From Bacteroidetes bacterium MED-G20 (GTDB taxonomy: Bacteria > Bacteroidota > Bacteroidia > Flavobacteriales_D > Parvicellaceae), in the NCBI GenBank assembly GCA_905182745.1, contig CAJJCR010000014.1, positions 1 to 64,000 on the forward strand: a stretch of DNA of 64,000 bases, given 5' to 3'. Positions 18,858-26,215 of this stretch are shown here, piece after piece (within the stretch, counting starts at the first letter, position 1; the number at the start of each line of letters is the position of its first letter). A model generated the notes under the pieces. It did not search any database. It was not told where the DNA came from and saw only the letters and a program-made list of their open reading frames with translations. The position numbers and the translations under genes are program-made.

Positions 18858-19819
18858 TGAACTGGATCTTGGATTAAATTAATTATTATTGCACTTGCTG
18901 CGGAAACTGTTACACTAGTGTCTCCCTGACATCCATCACTGTCTTTAACTATTACTTTGTATGTTCCAGGGGATAAATTACTAGCAGCTGCTGTTGTCTG
19001 ATTTGCAGGGTCATCCCAAGTGTAATCGGTGAAACTACCAGTCCCTCCCGACGGAACAGCAGTTAATATCCCGTTATTGTCACCTGCACAACCTGGATGT
19101 GAAATAACAACATTAGGAAAAATTGGCAGAGGAAGATCAATTTCAAACGTGGTGTCTTTAAAACACCCGTTGGCATCTGTTATTCTTAAACTATGCAGTC
19201 CTTTTCCTAGTGAATCAGCAAAACCAACAAAACCAATCGCGGGATTAGAAACTGTACTGTCTCCGTTATCCCACAAATAACTTAAAGCCCCACTTCCTCC
19301 ATTATAAGCAGCTCGTATTGATCCATCTAAAGAATCACTACATGTTGGAGCATTCTTTTCATGATTTATATCAAATCCATTATAAAGTGGATCATCATAT
19401 AGCTGAAATTTTGGCGGATCGGATAATACAATTGTATGATTTTCAGCTGGTTCAAAAATTGTATTGCTACCTAGTCCGGGGCCACTATCTCGGATAGATA
19501 TTCTATAGCTTCCTCTAGGTAAATTTCTAATCGTATCAGATGAAATAACGTTATTAGTGGTAACACTGGGAGTCAAATCCCCCCCCCAAATTACTGAGTA
19601 TGGTGGTGTTCCCCCAGAAATAATGACAGCTATTTCTCCATCAGCTTCTCCAATACATGAAATAACAGAATTATTATATTGTTTATTGACCTTATACTCA
19701 ATGTTTAAATTATTAAAACTTCCAACATTAGTATAAGATTTTTCTGTTGTCCATTGAGATAAAATATCAAGATTAGCATATACTAAAACAACAAAAATTA
19801 CAAACTTTAAAAATCTCAT
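18743..19819 (-). CDS. SprB-like adhesin, N-terminal fragment
   Basis: The 358-residue frame begins with a signal peptide (MRFLKFVIFVVLVYANLDI) and includes the first, diverged SprB repeats: SCIGEADGEIAVIISGGTPP, PTCSDSLDGSIRAAYNGG and GCAGDNNGILTAVPSGGTG. The last 30 or so residues (after VQCFGAK) are out-of-frame translation past an indel near 18,846. The ATG at 19,817-19,819 is the true start of the whole adhesin. A short inverted repeat lies 28 bp upstream. Confidence 0.8.
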   Translation of the reverse strand: MRFLKFVIFVVLVYANLDILSQWTTEKSYTNVGSFNNLNIEYKVNKQYNNSVISCIGEADGEIAVIISGGTPPYSVIWGGDLTPSVTTNNVISSDTIRNLPRGSYRISIRDSGPGLGSNTIFEPAENHTIVLSDPPKFQLYDDPLYNGFDINHEKNAPTCSDSLDGSIRAAYNGGSGALSYLWDNGDSTVSNPAIGFVGFADSLGKGLHSLRITDANGCFKDTTFEIDLPLPIFPNVVISHPGCAGDNNGILTAVPSGGTGSFTDYTWDDPANQTTAAASNLSPGTYKVIVKDSDGCQGDTSVTVSAASAIIINLIQDPVQCFGAKMVQLQVQLVEAPLLFLAAINIYGTMHLLRLPL

Positions 19820-19846
19820 CTAAATATAATAAGCTTAATAGGTTAA

Positions 19847-19861
19847 TACGTTCATAACGTA
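19847..19861. promoter_or_regulatory. Inverted repeat TACGTT-N3-AACGTA upstream of the adhesin
   Basis: Perfect 6-bp arms with a 3-bp spacer stand out in an A/T-rich leader, 28 bp before the adhesin start codon. The size fits a dimeric regulator operator. No regulator is encoded beside it. The rest of 19,862-19,980 shows nothing recognisable. Confidence 0.3.
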
Positions 19862-19980
19862 AAAAGTTAGGATAGGTTCGCTTTTTTATCGAAAAATACA
19901 CCTTATTGATGAAAAACCATAATAAAATGAAATTATCAAGAATAATATGGTTTAAATAGTTAAAATTTCTAAAAAAGGAT

Positions 19981-20271
19981 TTAATATTTATAATTATTTT
20001 CGCTTTTTATAATTGAAGAATATGTTATCCTTAACTCATTTGAATTAAGGAAAAGAAACAAAATTTTGGAAAAAGAAATGTCGTGAGCATAATAAAGTTG
20101 TAAATTCTTGGTGAGCATAATTTTAAATTGCCATAAAATAGTATTTTCATTACCAGGGGAAATTCCAGTAGAAATAATGTCATTATAATTTATTTGTAAT
20201 CCAGCAATAAACTTTGGGTTGGGTCCCCCTGTTAAATCAAAGATAGCATTAGGATTAAAAATATTGGCTCC
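19981..20271 (-). pseudogene. 5'-truncated relic, possibly a PorP/SprF C-terminus
   Basis: On the minus strand a frame of about 97 codons is open from near 20,271 to a TAA at 19,981-19,983. It reads NIFNPNAIFDLTGGPNPKF, then KFIAGLQINYNDIISTGIS, NLQLYYAHDISFSKIL and NELRITYSSI. Alternating hydrophobic beta-strands ending in a YAHD/ITYS pattern resemble the end of a PorP/SprF barrel. There is no start codon or signal peptide, and the upstream DNA (20,272-20,433) is non-coding. It looks like the remnant of a second sprF-like gene. The assignment is tentative. Confidence 0.4.
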
Positions 20272-20433
20272 CTACTGACAAAATAAAATTGTATTCCAAA
20301 AAAAATTAAGAAAAAATTAAATCAAAAATTTTCTAAACATTAATAGTGTAAATAGTTTGTTTTTAAAAAAATAATAAAACATTAAATCATGGTATGTATT
20401 AATTTGGCACGATATATGTAAATTTACTAACAT

Positions 20434-20904
20434 ATGATGAAAAACATATTTTTATATATAATAGTTTTTTTAACCAATATTTCAGTAGCTCAATATGTTA
20501 ACTATACTAATGATACTGGATGGAATTTGGGGATTAATATAGGTGGAAGCTGGCAAGAAGCAGAAAGACAAAATAATAATTCAGCATTTAGCAATCCCTT
20601 TGCAGGATTTTCAAGAGGTTTTACTTTGGGGAAATCTATTTATGAAAAGGAAGACAAGTTTTTTTCTTTTGATCTGAGATTTAGATACCTAAGTGGAGAG
20701 AATTCAGGGTGGACAGCAATTGCTGATTCGTTTGCTTCTCCATATGGAGTTTACGGAATGCCTTTTGACAACGATGACTCAGTATATGCATACCACAACT
20801 ACCAAATGAAATTAAATGAATATACGTTTGAAGGGGTGTTAACTTTAAATAAATTAAGAGAAAAAACTGGACTTATTCTATATGGATTTGGGGGGTTGGC
20901 TTAA
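20434..20904 (+). CDS. Surface protein N-terminal fragment: signal peptide and OmpA-like barrel
   Basis: This 156-residue frame has a signal peptide (MMKNIFLYIIVFLTNISVAQ) and beta-barrel strands (GWNLGINIGGSW, FFSFDLRFRYLSG, EYTFEGVLTLNKL, TGLILYGFGG). It stops early at a G-run (six G at 20,890-20,895). Seven G would give GFGGVGLTYYNIN and continue the barrel in the next frame. The barrel resembles eight-stranded outer-membrane proteins. The ATG at 20,434 follows a non-coding leader. Confidence 0.7.
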   Translation: MMKNIFLYIIVFLTNISVAQYVNYTNDTGWNLGINIGGSWQEAERQNNNSAFSNPFAGFSRGFTLGKSIYEKEDKFFSFDLRFRYLSGENSGWTAIADSFASPYGVYGMPFDNDDSVYAYHNYQMKLNEYTFEGVLTLNKLREKTGLILYGFGGLA

Positions 20905-22994
20905 CCTATTACAACATCAACAGAGATATTCTCAATGGAACTTCGGATATTACATTCACTGGTGACCCGTACGATTATAGCTCCTTAACATTTATTTCCG
21001 ACAGACAAACAGCCAGAGATTTAAAAAGGTTAAGTGACAACCACTTTGAAACTGAAATTGAAACAAATAAATTAAAATTTATGCCTTCTCTAGGTTTTGG
21101 AATTGGATATCAATTTAATGAAAGATGGTCTATGGGATTGGAGCATAAAATCACCTATGCATTATCCAACAACATAAACGATATTGACAACTCCGAAATA
21201 AATGATAGGTACCATTACACTGCACTTAAGCTTAACTTTGATATCTCTTCTTATAAACCAACTTCATCACACAATAACCAGTATGTGCCAGAAAGTTCAA
21301 CACCAATCAATAGTAATCCTCCATTAAATCAAGGCAGACCTCCCTTAGTTCAGAGAGTAAATCCAAGTAATAATTTTTATACCACGGAATTGCCAACAAT
21401 AAATTTTTCAAATTCTATTTTTAACCTTGAGGATGATTTTTCAGCTGGCAGCAATTATAATTCAACCAACATAGCCAATATATTTAATATAAATGGAGAT
21501 GCGCAAAAAGTTACAAGTAATGAGTTTGTTTTAACTGGGGATTATCAAACACAATCTGGAAATGCATTTACATATAATAAAATAGATTTCTCTCAGGATT
21601 TTAAACTAAAGTTTGATGCCAACCTTGGAAGTTTTGATAACGCAGGCGCAGATGGAATAGCAATTGTTTTTCATAACGACCCAAGAGGGGTAAATGCATT
21701 TGGGCAAAACGGCAAATATATTGGTGCTGGAAACATAGTTAATGGCATAGTTTTAGAAATTGACACATATTACAATAGCGAAGTCGATGAAACTTCTAGT
21801 GATCATACATCAATTTGGAGAACTGAAAATATAAATGATAAAATATCTTCTGATATTAGTTTTTCTAACTTAGAAGACGGGAGTTGGCACACAGTTGAAA
21901 TCAATTGGAATGTGTATACTCAAACATTAACCTATACGCTTGATGGCTTTTATGCTGGCAAAGTTGTTGGAGATCTTGCAAATAAATATTTTGGAGGTTC
22001 TAATTCCGTTTATTACGGATATACAGCCTCAACAGGATATTACTTCAATACTCAAAAAATAAGATTTGAGAATAAAGAACTCAATAATATAAGTGAGGTT
22101 TCAAATAGAGAATATTTACCTAGATCCGATATTGAATTTTCAGTAAATGGGTTTAGTTCCAAAAATTACCGTTTTAAAAATGATATTCTATATTCTAATA
22201 TAAATTTATCCCCTGGTGAAAATATTATTAGAGTCCGAGGAATTAACCAATTTGGAAGTGATTTTAAAACCACTACTATATATTATAATGCTCCGTCTTT
22301 ACAAGAGCCGCCGACTGTTAAAATTACAGTGCCAAATACTTCTCCATATATTTCTAGCGCTCCATATTCCGCTATTCATGCTTCAATATTAAATATTGAA
22401 GACAGAAGTCAAATAACATTTAAAATAAATGGTGAAAGAATTTATAACTTCTCTTTCAATGGTGAATACTTTAGCGCTAATAATATTCCGCTAAATAACG
22501 GTAACAATATATTTCAAATTTCGGCTTCCAACAACTACGGTTATGCTAGTGATGAGACCATTATTTTTTATTCTTCTACCCTTCCCAAGCCAATGGTAGA
22601 TATTACCACTCCTTATACTAACCCTTACAACTCTCTCAACTCAACTACTAACTTGAGGGCTACCATTTTAAATGTAGAAAATAAATACAATATTGAATTT
22701 TACATCAATGGAAACAGGTCCTATGGATTCGATTTTTCAGCAACACAATTTGAAGCAAAATCAATAAGCTTATTTCCTGGAAAAAATAGAATAAGAATTG
22801 TAGGAAAAAATAGTGTGGGATTATCAGAAGACAATACAACCATAATCTACAATAATTCTACATTGCCAAAGCCATTAGTAAACATAACTAATCCAGGCAA
22901 AAACCCATATGTTTCTAATAATAACAAAACCAATATATACGCTGATGTCATAAACGTATTGAACAGTAGCAGATATTTTATTTTATGTCAATAA
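20895..22994 (+). CDS. Surface protein middle fragment: barrel end, L-type lectin domain, Ig-like repeats
   Basis: The frame is open from about 20,895 (first Met at 21,081). It finishes the barrel (MPSLGFGIGYQFNERWSMG ... YHYTALKLNFDIS). A linker rich in Pro, Asn and Ser follows, then an L-type lectin-like domain at about 21,420-22,090 with FKLKFDANLGSFDNAGADG, IAIVFHNDPRG and VLEIDTYYNSEVDE. Ig-like repeats follow, each with a P-x-V-x-I-T-x-P start, an ING motif and an NNIFQISASNNYG-type end. L-type lectin domains bind glycans, often with Ca2+. The Asp/Asn-rich loops are consistent with this. The frame ends at a slip near 22,970. Confidence 0.75.
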   Translation, partial: VGLTYYNINRDILNGTSDITFTGDPYDYSSLTFISDRQTARDLKRLSDNHFETEIETNKLKFMPSLGFGIGYQFNERWSMGLEHKITYALSNNINDIDNSEINDRYHYTALKLNFDISSYKPTSSHNNQYVPESSTPINSNPPLNQGRPPLVQRVNPSNNFYTTELPTINFSNSIFNLEDDFSAGSNYNSTNIANIFNINGDAQKVTSNEFVLTGDYQTQSGNAFTYNKIDFSQDFKLKFDANLGSFDNAGADGIAIVFHNDPRGVNAFGQNGKYIGAGNIVNGIVLEIDTYYNSEVDETSSDHTSIWRTENINDKISSDISFSNLEDGSWHTVEINWNVYTQTLTYTLDGFYAGKVVGDLANKYFGGSNSVYYGYTASTGYYFNTQKIRFENKELNNISEVSNREYLPRSDIEFSVNGFSSKNYRFKNDILYSNINLSPGENIIRVRGINQFGSDFKTTTIYYNAPSLQEPPTVKITVPNTSPYISSAPYSAIHASILNIEDRSQITFKINGERIYNFSFNGEYFSANNIPLNNGNNIFQISASNNYGYASDETIIFYSSTLPKPMVDITTPYTNPYNSLNSTTNLRATILNVENKYNIEFYINGNRSYGFDFSATQFEAKSISLFPGKNRIRIVGKNSVGLSEDNTTIIYNNSTLPKPLVNITNPGKNPYVSNNNKTNIYADVINVLNSSRYFILCQ

Positions 22995-24306
22995 TATTAA
23001 AAACACAAACTTTACATTTTCTAGAAACAAGTTTGAAGCAGTTGGAGTATTACTCAAAACAGGAAAGAATTATATAAAAATTGTTGGGGCTAATAACCAA
23101 GGCTCTAGTTTTGACGAAACTATTGTAATATATAAACCCCCAACATTCCCTCTCCCTATAGTGAGATTTACTAGCCCAAGCAAAAGCCCTTCTGAAGTAG
23201 TGTCTAGGTTTATAAAAGTAGATGCCAATATATTAAACGTAGTAGGGGAAAATAACATCACATTTTCTGTAAATGGTGACCTATTAACAAATTTTAATTT
23301 TTCAGGAAATAAATTTGTTGCTAATAATGTTGCATTGAAAAACGGAAAAAATATTATCCGCATAAAAGGCCAAAACAACCAAGGTTATGCTACGGATGAA
23401 AGTATTGTTTTTTACAAATCCATAGTGAATCCAAAGCCAAATGTGAAGATAACAAGCCCTGGGCAAAGCCCATTTAATTCTCCATCCTTATATGTTAATA
23501 TAAGAGCTACCATTTTAAATGTATCCTCTGCTAACAAAGTCACATTTAAATTGAACGGAGTATTACATAATAACTTTACATTTTCCGGAAATATTTTTGA
23601 AGCAAATAATATTTTGATAAAAGAAGGTAATAATACAGTAAATATATCTGGAAAAAACAGCACTGGAGTTGACTCTGACCAAACAATAATTTCGTTTAAA
23701 AAACCAGCTCAAAATAAACCCCCTAAAATCGTAGTTTCATACCCGTCAAGTCCGAGATTTAATACCAACAATAAAATGATTTTAATAAGTGGGCAAATAC
23801 AAAATGTTGAGAATTCTAATAACGTAAGTGTGACTATGAATGGAAATACTGTAAAAAACTTCCTGTTTGATAGTTATTTTGATGATTTTCAATGTGAACT
23901 CCAGTTGCAAAATGGAATAAATATTTTCAATATCAAAGCATTTAATAATGACGGAAAAGATGAAAGTATAGTCTCAATAGAATATGCTCCTATTGAATGT
24001 AAGAATCCTATTATCAACTTAAAAAGTCCCAATAGCAATAGTGTAACAGCTAGTAGTTCTAGAGGATATATAAGTGCAGTGATTGATAACACACAAAATG
24101 TAGAATTTAAAATTGATGGTGTAGCTTCTCAGGGATTTAATTTTAATGTGAATAATGGTGTGTTTTCTTCAATGATAAATTTATCTCCAGGAACTCATGA
24201 CTATGAAATTAATGCATTTAACACTTGTGGATCTGCAAGTGAAATTATAAGTTTTCATATGGAAATTTACCACAATGGGACAATAACAATGAAGAGAAGG
24301 AATTAA
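22972..24306 (+). CDS. Surface protein fragment: Ig-like repeats 3-7
   Basis: The frame is open from about 22,972 (first Met at 23,161). It continues the third repeat (DILFYVNNIKNTNFTFSRN) and carries repeats such as PIVRFTSPSKSPSEVV, PNVKITSPGQSPF and PKIVVSYPSSPRF, each about 90 residues. The last one (INLKSPNSNSV ... EINAFNTCGSASEI) has a Cys pair shared with the preceding ECKNP. The frame then runs into a false end (YHNGTITMKRRN). The neighbouring frame reads WDNNNEEKELNEKQKK, so a slip lies near 24,270. Confidence 0.7.
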   Translation, partial: DILFYVNNIKNTNFTFSRNKFEAVGVLLKTGKNYIKIVGANNQGSSFDETIVIYKPPTFPLPIVRFTSPSKSPSEVVSRFIKVDANILNVVGENNITFSVNGDLLTNFNFSGNKFVANNVALKNGKNIIRIKGQNNQGYATDESIVFYKSIVNPKPNVKITSPGQSPFNSPSLYVNIRATILNVSSANKVTFKLNGVLHNNFTFSGNIFEANNILIKEGNNTVNISGKNSTGVDSDQTIISFKKPAQNKPPKIVVSYPSSPRFNTNNKMILISGQIQNVENSNNVSVTMNGNTVKNFLFDSYFDDFQCELQLQNGINIFNIKAFNNDGKDESIVSIEYAPIECKNPIINLKSPNSNSVTASSSRGYISAVIDNTQNVEFKIDGVASQGFNFNVNNGVFSSMINLSPGTHDYEINAFNTCGSASEIISFHMEIYHNGTITMKRRN

Positions 24307-24409
24307 ATGAAAAACAAAAGAAGAGCAAACAGGAGCAAAAGAAGAAGATAATGAGGATGATGAAAAAGAGGAAGATAATGAAAAAAGCATAAATGAAGAA
24401 AAAATTCTT

Positions 24410-25098
24410 TTGGAACTAAAACAAAAAAGAAACAAAGAAGAACAATTAGCATCTGAAGCACAAAAAAGAAAACAACAGCAAGAGCAACAAGCTGCTGAAG
24501 CACAAAGAAGAAAACAACAGCAAGAACAACAAGCTGCTGAAGCACAAAGAAGAAAACAACAGCAAGAACAACAAGCTGCAGAAGCACAAAAAAGAAAACA
24601 ACAGCAAGAACAACAAGCTGCAGAAGCACAAAGAAGAAAACAACAGCAAGAACAACAAGCTGCAGAAGCACAAAAAAGAAAACAACAGCAAGAACAACAA
24701 GCTGCAGAAGCACAAAGAAGAAAACAACAGCAAGAACAACAAGCTGCAGAAGCGCAAAGAAGAAAACAACAGCAAGAGCAACAAGCTGCAGAAGAGCAAA
24801 GAAGAAAACAACAGCAAGAACAACAAGCTGCAGAAGCGCAAAGAAGAAAACAACAGCAAGAGCAACAAGCTGCAGAAGACACAAAGAAGAAACAACAGCA
24901 AGAACAACAAGCTGCGAAGACAAAAAGACAACAGCAAGAGCAACAAGCTGCTGAAGAGCAACAAGCTGCAGAAGAACAAAGAAGAAAAGAGAGAAACAAA
25001 AAGAACAGGCACGGCTAAAAAAACAAGCAGCAGAAAAGAAAAAGGCTGAAGCAGCCAAAGCAAAACAGACAAATAATAAAAAAACAGGCGGGAAGTAA
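24410..25098 (+). CDS. Surface protein C-terminal fragment: Gln-rich coiled-coil tail
   Basis: After an acidic lead (KEEDNEDDEKEEDNEKS, frame open from about 24,322) the protein consists of 14-residue units RRKQQQEQQAAEAQ, then a Lys/Ala tail ending AKQTNNKKTGGK. One slip near 24,995 moves the frame. The unshifted frame ends early at 25,018 (ERNKKNRHG), while the shifted frame reads KQKEQARLKKQAAEKKKAE to TAA at 25,096-25,098. The pattern is strongly helical and charged, like a coiled coil. The only starts in this piece are internal (TTG at 24,410), so it is not an independent gene. Confidence 0.65.
24455..24952 (+). repeat. 42-bp tandem repeat (14 residues), about 11 full copies plus shortened ones
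   Basis: The unit GAAGCACAAAGAAGAAAACA and following 22 bases repeats with a 42-bp period. Variation is mostly AGA/AAA (R/K), GCT/GCA and GCA/GCG/GAG. The final copies lose residues. It encodes RRKQQQEQQAAEAQ units. The period of 14 residues equals two heptads. Several antisense frames are open through the array only because of its composition. Confidence 0.9.
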
Positions 25099-25100
25099 CT

Positions 25101-26099
25101 CTAGTCTTTAGACCTATTTAAATAGATTTGTTTTGCTAATAACATGGCTTTTTGAAAAGAAATAAAGCTCGCCTTATTTTTTCCAGCTATGTCATATGCA
25201 GTTCCATGATCTGGTGAGGTTCGAACAATTGGTAGTCCAGCAGTAAAGTTAACCCCTTGGTTTTTGCTTAATATTTTAAAAGGTATTAGCCCTTGGTCAT
25301 GGTACATACCCAAAACGCCATCATATTCTTTATAATTTCCACTTGCAAAGAATCCGTCTGCTGGAAACGGACCTAATACATTAAATCCTTTTTCTATTGC
25401 TTGTTCAATAGCTGGTTGGAGAATCTTAACTTCTTGTTGACCTATAAGCCCTCCATCACCCGAGTGAGGGTTAAGTCCTAATAACCCTATTTTTGGGTTT
25501 TTAATTTGAAAATCTCTTTTTAAAGACTGATCCATCAAGCTGATTTTATTCAAAACTGCACCAACTGTAATTGCCTTGGACACTTGGTCTATTGACAAAT
25601 GATTAGTGACAATTCCTACTTTAAGGTTGTCATGAGCCATTAACATTAACGATTGGTTCTTATTAGTAATACTTGTAAAATACTCAGTATGACCATTGAA
25701 ATCAAAATTATCTCCCTGAATAGTTTTTTTGTCAATGGGGGCTGTCACTATACCATCAATAAGATTTTTCGCAGCATGTTCGCTAGCTGTACTTAACGAT
25801 TGAAAAGCGACTTGACCACTTTCTTTCTTTGGTTGTCCAAAATCAATTTTAAAATTTGAATTGCTTAATTCAAAAATATTTAGTACTCCAAATTTAGCTT
25901 TCAAGGGGTCGTCAATAATATTTACCTCCGCTTTAATACTCAAATGATTCAAATAGAATTCAATAATATCCAACTCAGAATAAATAATTGGAATAATACC
26001 ATTTGAACCATCTTCTTCTGAAAGAGCTTTTAAGATAATTTCTGGACCAATACCATTTGGATCTCCTAGAGATATACCTAATTTGATTAAATTCTGCAT
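25101..26099 (-). CDS. pdxA: 4-hydroxythreonine-4-phosphate dehydrogenase
   Basis: A full-length PdxA of 332 residues. It oxidises 4-phosphohydroxy-L-threonine in the DXP-dependent pyridoxal phosphate pathway. Signatures are at the N-terminus (LGISLGDPNGIGPEI), TAPIDKKTI, the metal- and substrate-binding GHTEYF, GLNPHSGDGGLIG, GMYHDQGLIPFK and RTSPDHGTAYDIAGK, with the conserved metal-binding His in the last three blocks. It is cytoplasmic. It is a single-gene unit convergent with the surface-protein gene and divergent from the secreted protein at 26,216. Confidence 0.97.
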   Translation of the reverse strand: MQNLIKLGISLGDPNGIGPEIILKALSEEDGSNGIIPIIYSELDIIEFYLNHLSIKAEVNIIDDPLKAKFGVLNIFELSNSNFKIDFGQPKKESGQVAFQSLSTASEHAAKNLIDGIVTAPIDKKTIQGDNFDFNGHTEYFTSITNKNQSLMLMAHDNLKVGIVTNHLSIDQVSKAITVGAVLNKISLMDQSLKRDFQIKNPKIGLLGLNPHSGDGGLIGQQEVKILQPAIEQAIEKGFNVLGPFPADGFFASGNYKEYDGVLGMYHDQGLIPFKILSKNQGVNFTAGLPIVRTSPDHGTAYDIAGKNKASFISFQKAMLLAKQIYLNRSKD

Positions 26100-26200
26100 T
26101 TGGAATGATTATTGACAAAAATAACCATAATTAGGTCTTTATTTATTGTTAAGTCAATTATTAAATATATTTAAATGATAAGAACTATGGTCCTTTTGAG

Positions 26201-26208
26201 TAATTTTG
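26201..26208 (+). promoter_or_regulatory. Possible Bacteroidota -7 element (TAnnTTTG)
   Basis: TAATTTTG matches the Bacteroidota -7 consensus TAnnTTTG and lies 7 bp before the ATG at 26,216. Transcription would then start almost at the start codon, giving a leaderless message. No good -33 TTTG box is seen at the expected distance, so this is weak. Confidence 0.25.
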
Positions 26209-26215
26209 AATAAAT

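Larger units (their letters stand above)
11018..19819 (-). other. SprB-like gliding-motility adhesin locus, frameshifted (about 8.8 kb)
   Basis: All the leftward open frames from 19,819 to 11,018 continue one protein of roughly 2,930 residues. It has a signal peptide, dozens of SprB-type repeats (pattern C-x-G-x-x-D-G ... SGG ... Y-x-W ... L-x-x-G-x-Y-x-v-x-v-x-D-x-x-x-C), and a gliding-motility type B C-terminal domain. Breaks lie near 18,846, 15,455, 15,335, 15,084 and 14,845, at several points between 14,390 and 13,018, and near 11,975. Where I could compare frames, each is a 1- to 4-base indel. Either the gene is decaying, or the consensus is poor in repeats. SprB adhesins are moved along the surface by the T9SS/gliding motor and mediate attachment. 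The pieces are listed separately. Confidence 0.85.
20434..25098 (+). other. Large surface-type protein locus: beta-barrel, L-type lectin, Ig-like repeats, Gln-rich coil (frameshifted)
   Basis: Protein similarity and repeat phase run through 20,434-25,098 in one direction, so the open pieces belong to one gene of about 1,550 residues. The order is signal peptide, OmpA-like small barrel, Pro/Asn linker, L-type lectin domain, one partial and seven full Ig-like repeats, an acidic then Gln/Lys-rich 14-residue repeat region, and a basic Lys-rich end. Single-base slips occur near 20,895 (a G-run), 22,970, 24,270-24,320 (two) and 24,995. The stop is 2 bp from the convergent pdxA stop. It may be fully functional if the slips are consensus errors. 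Confidence 0.75.

Noticed and set aside
24181-25072. Three overlapping Cys-, Leu- or Val-rich ORFs on the minus strand
   Set aside because: They are antisense shadows of the 42-bp repeat, open only because of its composition. The sense frame continues the upstream protein.
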